DNA of 64,000 nucleotides from Candidatus Zixiibacteriota bacterium (GCA_040752595.1 JBFMGX010000014.1:1-64000); one strand, 5' to 3'; positions 1-8,727 are shown, counted from the first letter of the stretch. The notes: generated from the sequence alone by a model not told the origin. Program-made: numbers and translations.

Positions 1-2
1 AT

Positions 3-230
3 ATCCTGGCCCGCCAAATCCGCAAGGGCGCCCGTTGCATCCGCCGTCATCCCGACTTGCCCCGTGCCTTCCTCAAACACTCCGGCCTCTTTCTTTTGAA
101 CCTCATGTCACTGTATTATGCGAGACTCAATAGATGTATCCACGGTCGTGACATTTTCCCCGCAGCGGAACGCCGGCCCACCGGGCCGGCGTTGTGCTGT
201 TGTCCCATGAATGGAAGTCGGTCGATGTGA
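3..230 (+). CDS. 3' fragment of an unidentified CDS cut by the window edge
   Basis: Reading frame 3 is open from the window edge to a TGA at 228-230, about 75 codons. Over its first 35 codons most third positions are G or C, as in real genes here, and the translation is basic and aliphatic. The tail of a glycosyltransferase is possible but I cannot identify it. Third-position GC falls after about base 105 and the frame runs through the hairpin at 170-194, so the true end is uncertain. Confidence 0.3.
   Translation: MLARQIRKGARCIRRHPDLPRAFLKHSGLFLLNLMSLYYARLNRCIHGRDIFPAAERRPTGPALCCCPMNGSRSM
170..194. terminator. GC-rich hairpin, possible bidirectional terminator
   Basis: An 11-bp perfect stem (AACGCCGGCCC and its complement) closes a 3-base loop. 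No clean T-run follows, so intrinsic termination is only possible. It sits between the fragment entering from the left and the end of the minus-strand gene at 292. Confidence 0.4.
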
Positions 231-291
231 TTGGGTTATGGGCGCCCGTACTCCAGTGGCAGATGATCTCCGCGAGGGGGTTACAGCTCGC

Positions 292-1611
292 TCACGAAGG
301 TCCCATCGCGCCGGAGGAAGAGCCCGACGACTTCCATTCCGATTCTGTCGCGAGAAAGGACAAACGTCCCCGTGACACCAACACCCGGCGGATTCCCACG
401 AGTGCCGTCGGTAAGAGAAACATGTAGGGAAGAATCAGGTATCGCGACTCCGTCCTGACGGGAAAGAGAACCGCAGCGCTATAGACGGCATAGCCGATCA
501 AAAGTGCGGGCAGGAACAGCGATCCCCGTCTGAGAGTGAAGACGCCTACGATTATCATGGCATAGAAAGTCAGCATCACCAATCGACCGATCTGAAACAG
601 GACGGGGGCATCCCGTGCGGCACCACGAGTCCCCGGGATGAATGCCCAGGCAAAGCCGGCTTGGTGCAGGCATCGTCGCAAATAGCCGCCTAGGTCGGAT
701 CTGATGCGCGCCATTGCCGCCTGGCGGAACCGTTCACTGGGATCCCAATTGAACTGACACTCGTCCCTGACGATCGACTTGTAAGTCGCTGTAGCCATAA
801 CATCGGCTACGCCGCCCAAATGGAGGATGCCATAGAGCTCGGCATCGCTCATGTAGTACAGCAGCCCCCAGTTGGACACCATGGGGACGAAGCGATGAAA
901 GAGGACGGCGTTCCGGACCAGCCACGGCGTGACAACGACAACGTGGATGACCAGGATCATCGCGGTTGGACGCAGGAACCGGCGAAAGGCAACCACGATC
1001 ATCAGCAGAAGCGCCAGCGGCCAGAACAGGTTGGAGGCACGAACATATGCCGACAGGCCGTATGCCAAGCCGGCGATCAACGCCCAGCGCGTCCGCCGCG
1101 ATTCCCAGAGCCGACACGTCGCGGAGATCCCCACCGCAGTCAGAAGGTAGAAGAGCGGTTCCGACATGAGGTTGTACACGAGCAGCGGCATTGGATTGCC
1201 GATCACGAGCACCGCAAGCAGCGCCAGGGCCCAGCCCGCTCCGACGACCCGAGAGGCCATGGCAGCGACCAGCAGGAAGGTCGCGAACAGAAAGAGCATC
1301 TGCAGATGCTGGAACCCTGTCGGGGAGCCGACTACGCGCAGGTAACAGGCGAGCAGGAAGGGGAAACCCGGCGGCTTGCCGACGACCGGGTTGGTGCCGT
1401 CGTAGGTGAAGCTCCCTGTTGATAGGAGGTTCCGCGCCATCTGCAAGTACTCGGAGCCATCGAACGTGATGATGAAATCCCAGCGTACGGCCCCGAGGAC
1501 AAGGTGGATAATCAGCAGCAGCAAGACGGCGAGGATCCGCAGCCGTCTCTGTTTGGTGCCCGGCGGTCCCAGAAGGGGCGATGTCGAGTCAGTGGACGGG
1601 TGCGGACACAT
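292..1611 (-). CDS. Polytopic membrane glycosyltransferase, GT39/ArnT-like
   Basis: A 439-aa protein with about ten hydrophobic segments, the first at residues 26-41. An acidic motif FDGSEYLQMARNL follows at residues 50-62, in the first extracytoplasmic loop. That layout (TM1, then an Asp/Glu loop, then many TMs) is typical of GT-C enzymes of the PMT/ArnT type, which move sugars from a polyprenyl-phosphate donor on the outer face of the inner membrane. The conserved KPPGFP loop follows near residue 79. It lies just downstream of, and is co-oriented with, an O-antigen ligase-like gene, so a role in surface polysaccharide or glycolipid modification is inferred. The exact donor and acceptor cannot be read from sequence. 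Confidence 0.65.
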   Translation of the reverse strand: MCPHPSTDSTSPLLGPPGTKQRRLRILAVLLLLIIHLVLGAVRWDFIITFDGSEYLQMARNLLSTGSFTYDGTNPVVGKPPGFPFLLACYLRVVGSPTGFQHLQMLFLFATFLLVAAMASRVVGAGWALALLAVLVIGNPMPLLVYNLMSEPLFYLLTAVGISATCRLWESRRTRWALIAGLAYGLSAYVRASNLFWPLALLLMIVVAFRRFLRPTAMILVIHVVVVTPWLVRNAVLFHRFVPMVSNWGLLYYMSDAELYGILHLGGVADVMATATYKSIVRDECQFNWDPSERFRQAAMARIRSDLGGYLRRCLHQAGFAWAFIPGTRGAARDAPVLFQIGRLVMLTFYAMIIVGVFTLRRGSLFLPALLIGYAVYSAAVLFPVRTESRYLILPYMFLLPTALVGIRRVLVSRGRLSFLATESEWKSSGSSSGAMGPS

Positions 1612-1638
1612 CCTGATCTACCGGTGGACGTACGAGTC

Positions 1639-3051
1639 TCAAGAGCCGCGTTGGGCGCCAGTCGGTGACTGTGGCAGACATAGGCGGACCAGCATTCCGA
1701 AGCACAACGAGGTCATCAGGCCGGCGATGGAATAGAAAGTGTGTGCTCCGAAGAAGAACGCCATGACAATCCCGCTAACCGGAATCCACAGTGACAGGAT
1801 TGCTGCCGCATCCTCCACGGAGGAGCGGGCGCGGAACGCCTGATACCCAACCCGCAAGACGCGCAGGAACAACCACAGAATGACTGTGACGCCGATCAAC
1901 CCGGTTTCCGACAGGTACGTGATCATGTCGTTGTGGGCTCCGAGACCGTGCGTGTAGAGCCCCATCGTTTCGAGCCTCCACTGGGGGAGAAGCTCGTCCA
2001 GATGTCGGACGGCGGCGAGTCCGGTGCCCAGAAGCGGCGAGGCGAGGAAGGCGTCCATTCCCATCTTCCAGAGAAAGAACCGCATGTTGAGCGACAATGA
2101 CTCTCCGGCGAGGCTCTCGTACACACGTGATGTCGGCTGATCAAACAACGGGATGGCGCCCGACAGCAGGACCAATGCCACTACGAACGCCACGATTCCC
2201 AATGTCCGCAGTCGACGGCGAATGGCCGGAAAGCCATTGTTCCCCGCCCACTTCCAGAACACCCATGCGAGCAAGCCGATGCTCAGGGCCGTCTGCAGCC
2301 ATGCGGCGCGGGCTTGGGAGGACAATTGGCCCATGAACAGGATCAGCAGGGCTGCGCCCCACGTGACGCGCGTCCGGGTATCGTCGACGATCAGGAAGAA
2401 CACCGTGCCATAGCCGATCGCTACGGATAGAAACAGCGGGAAGAATGCTCCCAGTGGGCCGAACAGCCGGGCGGTGCCGCCGATGAGAATGAATCGAACG
2501 GCATTGTAGGCGGCCATCGCGGTCGTGATGATGAACATGCCGCGCAACAGCCGATGAACATCCCGTCTGTCCAGAGATGCCGTCACGGCGAGACTCAGCC
2601 CAAGAATCTGGGCATGCCTCATCCAGTTGACGACGCCCGCGTTCAGGAACTTGCTGCTGACCAGCGAGAGTGCGAAGACGCCGAGAACCGCAATGGTGGG
2701 TTTGGTCAACGGATTCACCTCTGACGGTTGCCTGTTGGCTGCCAGGTGGCCAACGGCAGCTCCTGCCAATATCAGGATGGCCACGATGTCCGCAGGGTAG
2801 ACGCCGACTGCACCGGACAGCGGCACTCGTACATAGACTAGGACCACCAAGAAGTAGACTCCCAAGCGTGGAGAGAGAAACGCTATGGATGCGACCAACA
2901 CCGCTGCCGGAGCCCACATCCACAGCGCCCCGAGCTGGATCGCCGCAATTGCCGCCACCATCTGGATGAGTCCCAGCGCGGCCAGCCACGGCCATACGGT
3001 GTCCCAGCTCCACGGTCGGTCATGCACAATCGCCGGTTCCATGAGTCGCAT
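1639..3051 (-). CDS. O-antigen ligase/polymerase family membrane protein (Wzy_C-like)
   Basis: About 470 aa with roughly eleven hydrophobic segments. The C-terminal half carries the family hallmark loop GLGAHNDMITYLSETGLIG, preceded by SSQARAAWLQ and a long periplasmic stretch, as in WaaL/Wzy-type proteins. These join polysaccharide or O-antigen units to lipid A core or to each other at the periplasmic face. The ATG at 3051 is chosen because the longer frame to 3090 begins with TTG and has no ribosome site; ATG 3042 is also possible. It is transcribed toward the GT39-like gene with a 27-base gap, so they probably form an operon. Ligase versus polymerase cannot be decided from sequence. Confidence 0.75.
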   Translation of the reverse strand: MRLMEPAIVHDRPWSWDTVWPWLAALGLIQMVAAIAAIQLGALWMWAPAAVLVASIAFLSPRLGVYFLVVLVYVRVPLSGAVGVYPADIVAILILAGAAVGHLAANRQPSEVNPLTKPTIAVLGVFALSLVSSKFLNAGVVNWMRHAQILGLSLAVTASLDRRDVHRLLRGMFIITTAMAAYNAVRFILIGGTARLFGPLGAFFPLFLSVAIGYGTVFFLIVDDTRTRVTWGAALLILFMGQLSSQARAAWLQTALSIGLLAWVFWKWAGNNGFPAIRRRLRTLGIVAFVVALVLLSGAIPLFDQPTSRVYESLAGESLSLNMRFFLWKMGMDAFLASPLLGTGLAAVRHLDELLPQWRLETMGLYTHGLGAHNDMITYLSETGLIGVTVILWLFLRVLRVGYQAFRARSSVEDAAAILSLWIPVSGIVMAFFFGAHTFYSIAGLMTSLCFGMLVRLCLPQSPTGAQRGS

Positions 3052-3165
3052 CGCTTGGTTCCGGCCAAACGAAGGTGGCCGATGGGGCAAGATAGTGGAT
3101 CCGGGACCGGGCGCGCAGCAGAGAGTAGCACCCCGCCCGACGGTCGCCGTGCGGAAGAGTCCGGT

Positions 3166-3675
3166 TCAGGAAACCAGACGACGGATCTGATCGAGATCGC
3201 TGTCGGTCAGAGCACCGATCCAGCGGTTCTGCTCGCGTCCGTCGGGATCGTACAGGATCGTCGTGGGGATGACGCCGGTCAGGGAGAAGTGTTGAATCAG
3301 GTCATCGGTGGAACCGGAGAAGACGACAGTGGGATAGGACATCTGATACTTGGCGGCAAAATCGGTGACCTTGCGCACGGCCGCCGGCTCATCATTGGCG
3401 ACCAGCAGGTCGAGCGAAATGCCGATCATGGTGAACGGCCGGTCCGTGAGCTTGCCTGCCAACCCCACCAGCGCCGGCGTCTCCGCCACACACGGTCGGC
3501 ACCACGTTGCCCAGAGGTTCATCAACACCCAACGGCCGCGATGGGCGGTCAAGAGCGACTCGATCTGTGGGATGTCGCCGGTCTGAATGGCGGTCCCGTG
3601 TGCGGCCGGTGGCGTCGGCTCGGACTTGCGGGTACACGATCCGAAGAGAACTCCGACTAGAATCAAGGCAACCAC
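3166..3675 (-). CDS. TlpA-like thioredoxin-fold lipoprotein
   Basis: The core contains WATWCRPC, the CxxC active site of TlpA/ResA-type thiol-disulfide oxidoreductases, then the usual fold up to the cis-Pro region (VIPTTILYD). From GTG 3675 the protein is 169 aa and starts with a short hydrophobic stretch ending FGSC, a weak lipobox, so a membrane-anchored periplasmic reductase is likely. The frame stays open to 3840, but that extension is only translated palindromic repeat (3693 onward) and is unlikely to be real. No good ribosome site is visible at any start. The repeat may have replaced the original start region, including the basic end of the signal peptide. Confidence 0.65.
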   Translation of the reverse strand: MVALILVGVLFGSCTRKSEPTPPAAHGTAIQTGDIPQIESLLTAHRGRWVLMNLWATWCRPCVAETPALVGLAGKLTDRPFTMIGISLDLLVANDEPAAVRKVTDFAAKYQMSYPTVVFSGSTDDLIQHFSLTGVIPTTILYDPDGREQNRWIGALTDSDLDQIRRLVS

Positions 3676-3692
3676 TGCGCGCGATGCACGGC

Positions 3693-4011
3693 AAGGGGCT
3701 GAAGCCCCTTGTTTACCGTGTGAGACCAAACGGAGCGCTTTGGGGCACGGCGTGCCGTGCCCGTCGGGTGGGTGCTCTGCACCCACCGTTAGGGGGCTGA
3801 AAGCCCCCTGTCCGCGTACTTCGGTCGCAGAGATCGTCAAGGGGCTGAAGCCCCTTGTTTACCGTGTGAGAGCAAACGGAGTGCTTTCTGGGGGCACGGC
3901 GTGCCGTGCCCGTCGGGTGGGTGCTCGGCACCCACCGTCTGGGGGCTGAAAGCCCCCTGTCCGCAGGCCATTGCTCGGATGGTCTTCAAGGGGCTGAAGC
4001 CCCTTGTCCGC
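3693..4011. repeat. Family A palindromic repeat, tandem array with about 146-base period
   Basis: A unit containing AAGGGGCTGAAGCCCCTT, a GGCACGGCGTGCCGTGCC palindrome, a GGTGGGTGCTC..GCACCCACC palindrome and a GGGGGCTGAAAGCCCCC palindrome occurs at 3693 and again at 3839. A third partial copy starts at 3988. Each palindrome could form a hairpin. Similar elements recur throughout the window. The array separates two minus-strand thioredoxin-fold genes and abuts the start of the left one. Confidence 0.9.
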
Positions 4012-4044
4012 GAGTTGATCTGTGGAGGGCCGAGTGGGGGGTCA

Positions 4045-4698
4045 TCACTTCCGTTTTCCCGGCTCCAAGACATCGGGGCGCCACTTGATCGAACAGCCGA
4101 ACGCCACTGTTGTCGCGGTGGGGATCGGTTTGCCCGCCAAGAGGGCATCGAGGGCGTCGGTCAATTCGCGCTTCTTCACGGCACTCTCTTTGGCGGAATC
4201 GTCAATCCGTCCCCGATACACCAGGGTCTTGGTCGAATCAAAGAGGTAGATATGCGGCGTGACCCGGGGGCCGTACTTGAGGGCGATTCCCTGGGATTCA
4301 TCATAGAGATAGGGGAAGTTGAACTTCTTCTCGGCGGCGCGCTCCTTCATCTTCGCGAAGGAATCGTCGGGATAGGCCTTGGCGTCATTGCAGGAGATGG
4401 CGGCCACGCCGATTCCCAATGGACGGTAGTGCCCGGCCAGCGCGATGATCCGGTCCTGATAAGCAATCGCATAGGGGCAATGGTTGCAGGTGAAGATCAC
4501 CAATGTCCCCTTCGGGCCGACGACGTCCGCCAATGAGTATGTCTTGCCGTCGGTGGCGGGAAGCGAGAAGTCGGGCGCGGCCTTGCCGATTGCCAGTTCC
4601 TCGACTCCCGGGGGGGTCTTGTCGGCGGCGACAAACACCAGTGCGGCGCTCACGGCCAGGGCCGGGGCCGCCAGAATCCGTCGAGTGCTTCCTATCAT
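4045..4698 (-). CDS. Exported peroxiredoxin/redoxin-like protein (PRX-like1 type)
   Basis: 217 aa from ATG 4698, which has a GGGAG ribosome site; the in-frame extension to 4794 lacks one. A signal peptide (MIGSTRR, then a hydrophobic Ala/Val core) is followed by the AhpC/TSA fold: APDFSLPATDGK, then FTCNHCPYAIAYQDR with a CxxC, then ISCND, FPYLYDESQGIA and the cis-Pro segment VTPHIYLFD. That pattern matches the PRX-like1 group of thioredoxin-fold proteins rather than catalytic 2-Cys peroxiredoxins. The substrate is unknown. It is co-oriented with the TlpA-like gene but separated from it by the tandem repeat. Confidence 0.8.
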   Translation of the reverse strand: MIGSTRRILAAPALAVSAALVFVAADKTPPGVEELAIGKAAPDFSLPATDGKTYSLADVVGPKGTLVIFTCNHCPYAIAYQDRIIALAGHYRPLGIGVAAISCNDAKAYPDDSFAKMKERAAEKKFNFPYLYDESQGIALKYGPRVTPHIYLFDSTKTLVYRGRIDDSAKESAVKKRELTDALDALLAGKPIPTATTVAFGCSIKWRPDVLEPGKRK

Positions 4699-4883
4699 GG
4701 TGCTTCTCCCTTTGTGTCCATGAGGGCACAGCCGGTGCACGCTGCGCCGAGCATCAGTCCACTTAGCAAGAACAGCGCCGGAGCGAAAGGACAAATGTGA
4801 GGATCAGGGCTTATTTGGTCCAGTTTGGCGTCGTCTGTCCGGTCCTCACCTCGTCTTAGCGTAATACCCCGTCAGGGGGTCGG

Positions 4884-5759
4884 ATGTTTCGCTCGACCTT
4901 CTTGCTTCCGGCCCTGTATTTTCACCGCATGGGGTCATCCGACATGGGCGTGAAGGTCGCGGCAGGGCATCTGAGAGGTGTCGTTCTGGCGGGCGGGCTG
5001 GGGCGGCGGCTGGGGCCTCTGACCGCCATCACCAACAAACACCTCCTTCCGGTCTGGGACCGGCCGATGATCTTCTATCCGCTGCGTTCGCTGATCGAGG
5101 CGGGGATCAACGAGGTTCTGATCGTGACCGGCGGGCAGCGTCCCGGCGATTTCATGCGGCTTCTGGGGGATGGGCGCGAGTTCGGCTTCCGCCGCTTGTA
5201 CTACACCTTCCAGAAGGGGGAAGGCGGAATCGCCGCGGCGCTGGCGCTGGCGGAGGATTTCGCATCGGGCGGTCCGGTCTGTGTCATCCTCGGGGACAAC
5301 ATTCTCCAGAAGAGTATACGTCCCGAGGTCGGCCGCTATGCCCGGCAGGAAAGCGGTGCTCGCATTCTGCTCAAGAAGGTCGATACACCGCAGCGCTTCG
5401 GTGTCGCGCGTTTCTCCGGGAAGCGACTGGTGGGGATTGTCGAGAAGCCAAAGCGGGCGCCGTCGCCGTATGCGGTGATCGGCGTGTACTTCTACGATAA
5501 CACCGTGTTCGACATCATCCGGGGGCTGCGTCCGTCGCGTCGCGGCGAGTTGGAGATCACGGACGTGACGAACACCTATCTGGCGCGCGGCAATCTGACC
5601 TATGGCATCCTTCCCGGCTGGTGGAGCGATGCGGGGACCGTGGAATCACTGCATCGCGCCGCGACGCTGGCGGGGCGGACATGGTTCGGGCCGAGGGCGA
5701 AAGAAGAGTTCTGGCCGCCGTTTGACCGGTGGGTGAAGGGACGGGTGACAGGGCGATGA
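4884..5759 (+). CDS. rmlA: Glucose-1-phosphate thymidylyltransferase
   Basis: 291 aa. The nucleotide-binding signature reads GVVLAGGLGRRLGPLT followed by NKHLLP, and CVILGDNI carries the metal-binding Asp. EKPKRAPSPYAVIGVYFYD and GWWSDAGT are typical of RmlA, which makes dTDP-glucose from dTTP and glucose-1-phosphate, the first step to dTDP-L-rhamnose. ATG 4884 has an AGGGGG ribosome site; ATG 4944 would sit closer to the usual RmlA start. The stop overlaps the next start as ATGA, so it is coupled to the epimerase gene. The next genes complete the pathway, which makes this assignment firm. Confidence 0.9.
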   Translation: MFRSTFLLPALYFHRMGSSDMGVKVAAGHLRGVVLAGGLGRRLGPLTAITNKHLLPVWDRPMIFYPLRSLIEAGINEVLIVTGGQRPGDFMRLLGDGREFGFRRLYYTFQKGEGGIAAALALAEDFASGGPVCVILGDNILQKSIRPEVGRYARQESGARILLKKVDTPQRFGVARFSGKRLVGIVEKPKRAPSPYAVIGVYFYDNTVFDIIRGLRPSRRGELEITDVTNTYLARGNLTYGILPGWWSDAGTVESLHRAATLAGRTWFGPRAKEEFWPPFDRWVKGRVTGR

Positions 5760-6232
5760 TCCCAAACGCCGAGCACCGTCGCCCCATCCACGGCAGCGCC
5801 GTGCGGCCGCTGGTCGTGCATCCTGATGAGCGGGGGCGGCTCTTCGAGGTGCTGCGGTGCGATGATGCGGAGTTCCAACGGTTCGGGCAGGTCTATGTTA
5901 CGACCGCGCATCCGGGGATCGTCAAAGGGTGGCATCGTCATACACGGCAGACCGACTTATTCTGTCTGATCGCCGGACGGGCGCGTTTTGTGCTGTATGA
6001 TCCGCGCGGTGATTCGCCGACGCGGGGGCAGATTGATGTCATCGAGTGCGACGGTGAGCGGCCGCAATTGATTGTCATCCCGCCTCTGGTCTATCACGGG
6101 TTCAAGAACATCGGCGATGTCGAGGTTGTATGCCTGAATTGCCCCACGGAGCCGTACAATGCCGCCGATCCGGATGAGGAGCGGGTGGATCCGTTTGATA
6201 ATGATATTCCGTATGATTGGGGGCGGGAGTAG
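5756..6232 (+). CDS. rmlC: dTDP-4-dehydrorhamnose 3,5-epimerase family cupin
   Basis: 158 aa from ATG 5756, which overlaps the rmlA stop (ATGA). It is a cupin with GIVKGWHRHTRQTDLF supplying the conserved His, then LIAGRARFVLYD, then PPLVYHGFKN and a tail EPYNAADPDEERV typical of RmlC-like proteins. RmlC inverts C3 and C5 of the 4-keto sugar. The protein is shorter than classical RmlC (about 180 aa) and its motifs are somewhat divergent, so a related epimerase or isomerase is possible. Its place between rmlA and rmlB/rmlD strongly supports the rhamnose role. Confidence 0.8.
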   Translation: MIPNAEHRRPIHGSAVRPLVVHPDERGRLFEVLRCDDAEFQRFGQVYVTTAHPGIVKGWHRHTRQTDLFCLIAGRARFVLYDPRGDSPTRGQIDVIECDGERPQLIVIPPLVYHGFKNIGDVEVVCLNCPTEPYNAADPDEERVDPFDNDIPYDWGRE

Positions 6233-6264
6233 TGCTCCGACGGGCCTGATTGGTATGAACGGAC

Positions 6265-6362
6265 TTTCCCTCACCCGATCCGTTCTCCGGGCGGATCGAC
6301 CTCTCCCGGAGGGAGAGGTTATGATCTCCCTCTCCCTCCGGGAGAGGGCTGGGGTGAGGGAG
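6265..6362. repeat. Family B repeat (CTCCCTCCGGGAGAGG type)
   Basis: Begins TTCCCTCACCC and ends GGGGTGAGGGA, with internal CCTCTCCCGGAGGGAGAGG and CCTCTCCCTCCGGGAGAGG palindromes. Two further copies lie near 25393 and 34492. It sits between rmlC and rmlB. Confidence 0.85.
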
Positions 6363-6366
6363 ACGA

Positions 6367-6406
6367 GATTAGAAACAGCAGATTCCTCGCTTCGCCCGGA
6401 ATGACA
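6367..6406. repeat. Family C half-repeat (CAGATTCCTCGCTTCGCxCGGAATGACA type)
   Basis: The right arm of the element seen complete at 14559-14652: AACAGCAGATTCCTCGCTTC, then CCGGAATGACA. It directly follows the family B element, so two unrelated repeats are stacked in the rmlC-rmlB gap. Confidence 0.75.
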
Positions 6407-6454
6407 GGGGGGGTGGAGGGCGGTCGCGAAGGGCGCGAGATCCGGATTGTCGGC

Positions 6455-7456
6455 ATGAACCTCCTCGTCACCGGCGGATGTGGGTTTCTGGGGTCGCACT
6501 TTGTGCGGCGGTGGCTCGTGGGTCATCCGGGCGACTCGGTCACCAATGTTGACTGTCTCACATATGCGGGTTCAGTAGACAATCTGGAAGAGGCGCAATC
6601 CGACCCGCGCTATCGACATGTGACGGTAGATGTGGCTGATCCGGCGGACCTGGGAGCGGCGTGGCCGCAGGCGGTCGACCTGGTTGTGCACTTTGCCGCT
6701 GAGACGCATGTGGACCGTTCGCTGGAAGAGGCGGGGCGGTTTGTGCGCACGAACGTGTTGGGGACACAGGTAGTCCTGGAGGTGGCGATGGCGCATGGGC
6801 GGCCGCCGGTCATCGTGATCTCCTCCGATGAAGTGTATGGGCCGACGCCCAAGGGGGCGATCTTCGGCACCGGTGAGCCGTTGCGCCCGACGAGTCCGTA
6901 TGCGGCGAGCAAGGCGGCGGCGGACTGGATGGCGTTGGCGTATGCGCGTTCGTTTGAGATGGATGTGACGATCGTGCGTTCGGTGAATGTCTACGGACCG
7001 CGACAGTACCCGGAGAAGTTCATTCCTCTGTTTGCCACGCGCGCCCTGGCCGGCGATTCGATGCCGCTCTATGGTCACGGGCGGCAGCGGCGCTGCTGGC
7101 TCCATGTCGATGATTTCGTGGCCGGGCTGATGGCGATTCTGGCCGACGATGCCGCGCGGAAGTCGCGGCCGGTATGGCATCTGGGATCGCCTGATGAGAT
7201 GGAGAACCGGCAGATTGCATCTGAGATCTGCCGTCTCTGCGACGCGGACCCGGCTCTGATCACGCCGGTTCCCGACCGTCCCGGTCACGATCAACGATAC
7301 GCGTTGGATTTCTCGCAGACCAAGCGGGTCTTTGGTTGGGAACCGCGGGTGCCATTTGGCGAGGGGTTGCGTCGCACTGTTGATTGGATTCGGGATAACC
7401 AGGAATGGTGTCGTCACCGCACAGACTGGACACCGTCGTTCTTGCGGGAGAAGTGA
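6455..7456 (+). CDS. rmlB: dTDP-glucose 4,6-dehydratase
   Basis: 333 aa from ATG 6455, placed right before the Rossmann motif VTGGCGFLGSH; the frame upstream to 6401 is only repeat sequence. VDCLTYAG, HFAAETHVDRS, SSDEVYG (the catalytic T/S-D-E) and YAASKAAAD (YxxxK) are diagnostic, followed by RSVNVYGPRQYPEKFIPLF. RmlB converts dTDP-glucose to the 4-keto-6-deoxy sugar using bound NAD. Serine replaces the usual Thr in the T-D-E triad, a common variant. Part of the rmlA-C-B-D cluster, although repeats separate it from rmlC. Confidence 0.92.
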   Translation: MNLLVTGGCGFLGSHFVRRWLVGHPGDSVTNVDCLTYAGSVDNLEEAQSDPRYRHVTVDVADPADLGAAWPQAVDLVVHFAAETHVDRSLEEAGRFVRTNVLGTQVVLEVAMAHGRPPVIVISSDEVYGPTPKGAIFGTGEPLRPTSPYAASKAAADWMALAYARSFEMDVTIVRSVNVYGPRQYPEKFIPLFATRALAGDSMPLYGHGRQRRCWLHVDDFVAGLMAILADDAARKSRPVWHLGSPDEMENRQIASEICRLCDADPALITPVPDRPGHDQRYALDFSQTKRVFGWEPRVPFGEGLRRTVDWIRDNQEWCRHRTDWTPSFLREK

Positions 7457-7476
7457 GTTGGACTGGATACACAAGA

Positions 7477-7496
7477 GGGCGCACGGCCGTGCGCCC
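7477..7496. repeat. Family A-like 20-base perfect palindrome
   Basis: GGGCGCACGGCCGTGCGCCC followed by CTACAAG, in the rmlB-rmlD gap. It resembles the stems of the scattered family A elements. Confidence 0.7.
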
Positions 7497-7516
7497 CTAC
7501 AAGAGTTCCGTTTGCT

Positions 7517-8437
7517 GTGACGTCTTCGTTGCGACCATTGCGCCTTGCAGTGACCGGTGCCGGCGGGCTATTGGGTAGCGCGGTGGTCGAGACGGCCATG
7601 GCGCGCGGACATGTGGTGATTGCCGGCGTGCATCGGGTGCGACGGGCATGGCCGACGGACGTGCACGTGATTCCTTTGGATCTCACGCTGCCACGTTCCA
7701 CAGAGAAATTCATCGAGCAGGCCCAAGCCGACTGGGTCGTGCACACAGCGGCAATGACCGACGTCGACCGCTGCGAGCAGGATCCTGCCGCGGCGATCAT
7801 TCTCAATGTCGCGGGCACGCGATTCCTCGTCGAGGCGGTACGCACCGCGCCGACGCGCGTGGTCTATCTGTCGACGGATTATGTTTTCGATGGTGAACAT
7901 GGGCCGTACGCTGAAGATGACCCGGTTGCTCCGATCAATGTCTACGGCCGGACCAAGTACCAGGGCGAAATGATAGTCGCGGAAGACAGTAATCGGCATG
8001 TCATCGTGCGCTCCGCCAGCTTCCTGGGGAGTGGAGGGCATGGTCGTCGCACGTTTGTTGACGCCATGGTCGAGAAGATGCGCCAGTCGCCGCCGCTGCG
8101 GGCGGCGGTCGATCAGTTCTCCAACATCACGCCGGTGGACTACCTCGCCGCGGCCATTGTGGAAGTCTGTGAACGTGGACTGGGAGGCATCTGGCACATC
8201 GCCGGGCGTGAAGTCATCTCGCGCTATGAACTGGCGCGACAGTTGGCCGTGCTATCGGGTTTGCCGGTGAATGTTGTCGAAGGTGTCGAGTACCTCGAAC
8301 TTGGACGTCCCGCTGTACGACCACTGAGAGGTGGGCTGCGTGTGGACAAGGCCGCCGCGGCTCTCTCAACGACCACCCCCACATTGGCAGAATCGCTCAC
8401 CGAGTGGAGAACGGCGGCCCATACGGACCTCCCGTGA
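7517..8437 (+). CDS. rmlD: dTDP-4-dehydrorhamnose reductase
   Basis: 306 aa from GTG 7517, with only a weak ribosome site. An N-terminal Rossmann motif TGAGGLLGSAV is followed by HTAAMTDVDRCE, STDYVFDG, the catalytic YGRTKYQGE (YxxxK) and RSASFLG. All are standard for RmlD, which reduces the C4 keto group with NAD(P)H to give dTDP-L-rhamnose. A small palindrome lies between it and rmlB. It completes the pathway and is the last clear rml gene of the cluster. Confidence 0.9.
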   Translation: MTSSLRPLRLAVTGAGGLLGSAVVETAMARGHVVIAGVHRVRRAWPTDVHVIPLDLTLPRSTEKFIEQAQADWVVHTAAMTDVDRCEQDPAAAIILNVAGTRFLVEAVRTAPTRVVYLSTDYVFDGEHGPYAEDDPVAPINVYGRTKYQGEMIVAEDSNRHVIVRSASFLGSGGHGRRTFVDAMVEKMRQSPPLRAAVDQFSNITPVDYLAAAIVEVCERGLGGIWHIAGREVISRYELARQLAVLSGLPVNVVEGVEYLELGRPAVRPLRGGLRVDKAAAALSTTTPTLAESLTEWRTAAHTDLP

Positions 8438-8727
8438 CCACACGCGCTTAGGGCGTCTCGCCAGTATCTCCCGGAAAAAAGTTCCTGACCGTTAGACTCC
8501 GCATTCCCTCGCACAACTGTTGCGGCGTCGAATCTGTCCACGCCGGTCGGCCGGAGACATCCGAACTCCCTCTTTGCCAAATGGTTACGGCTGTCGCGCC
8601 AGGCGGTCGCTGCGTTGGCACCGGGTTTGTGGTCGTTTCGATCCGCCGCTTTGGTCCGCATGGATGCGGAGAGGCGGCCCGGCCACCGATAAGAGTGGCA
8701 GGGAGAGGTCACAACGAAGGATCGGGC
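8438..8727 (+). other. Intergenic stretch without recognised gene
   Basis: About 290 bases between rmlD and the next small ORF. I see no convincing ORF, repeat or terminator here. It may carry a promoter for the genes that follow, but none is clear. Confidence 0.4.

Noticed and set aside
820-1422. 200-aa plus-strand ORF
   Set aside because: Antisense to the GT39-like gene; its composition is the mirror of the real frame and it shows no known motif.
3691-3840. Long N-terminal extension of the TlpA-like protein
   Set aside because: It is translated palindromic repeat, and the same peptide (GAFSPLTVGAEHPPDGHG) appears in other frames wherever the repeat occurs.
3693-4011. CRISPR array
   Set aside because: Only two full units with a 146-base period and internal palindromes; no short direct repeats with unique spacers and no cas genes.
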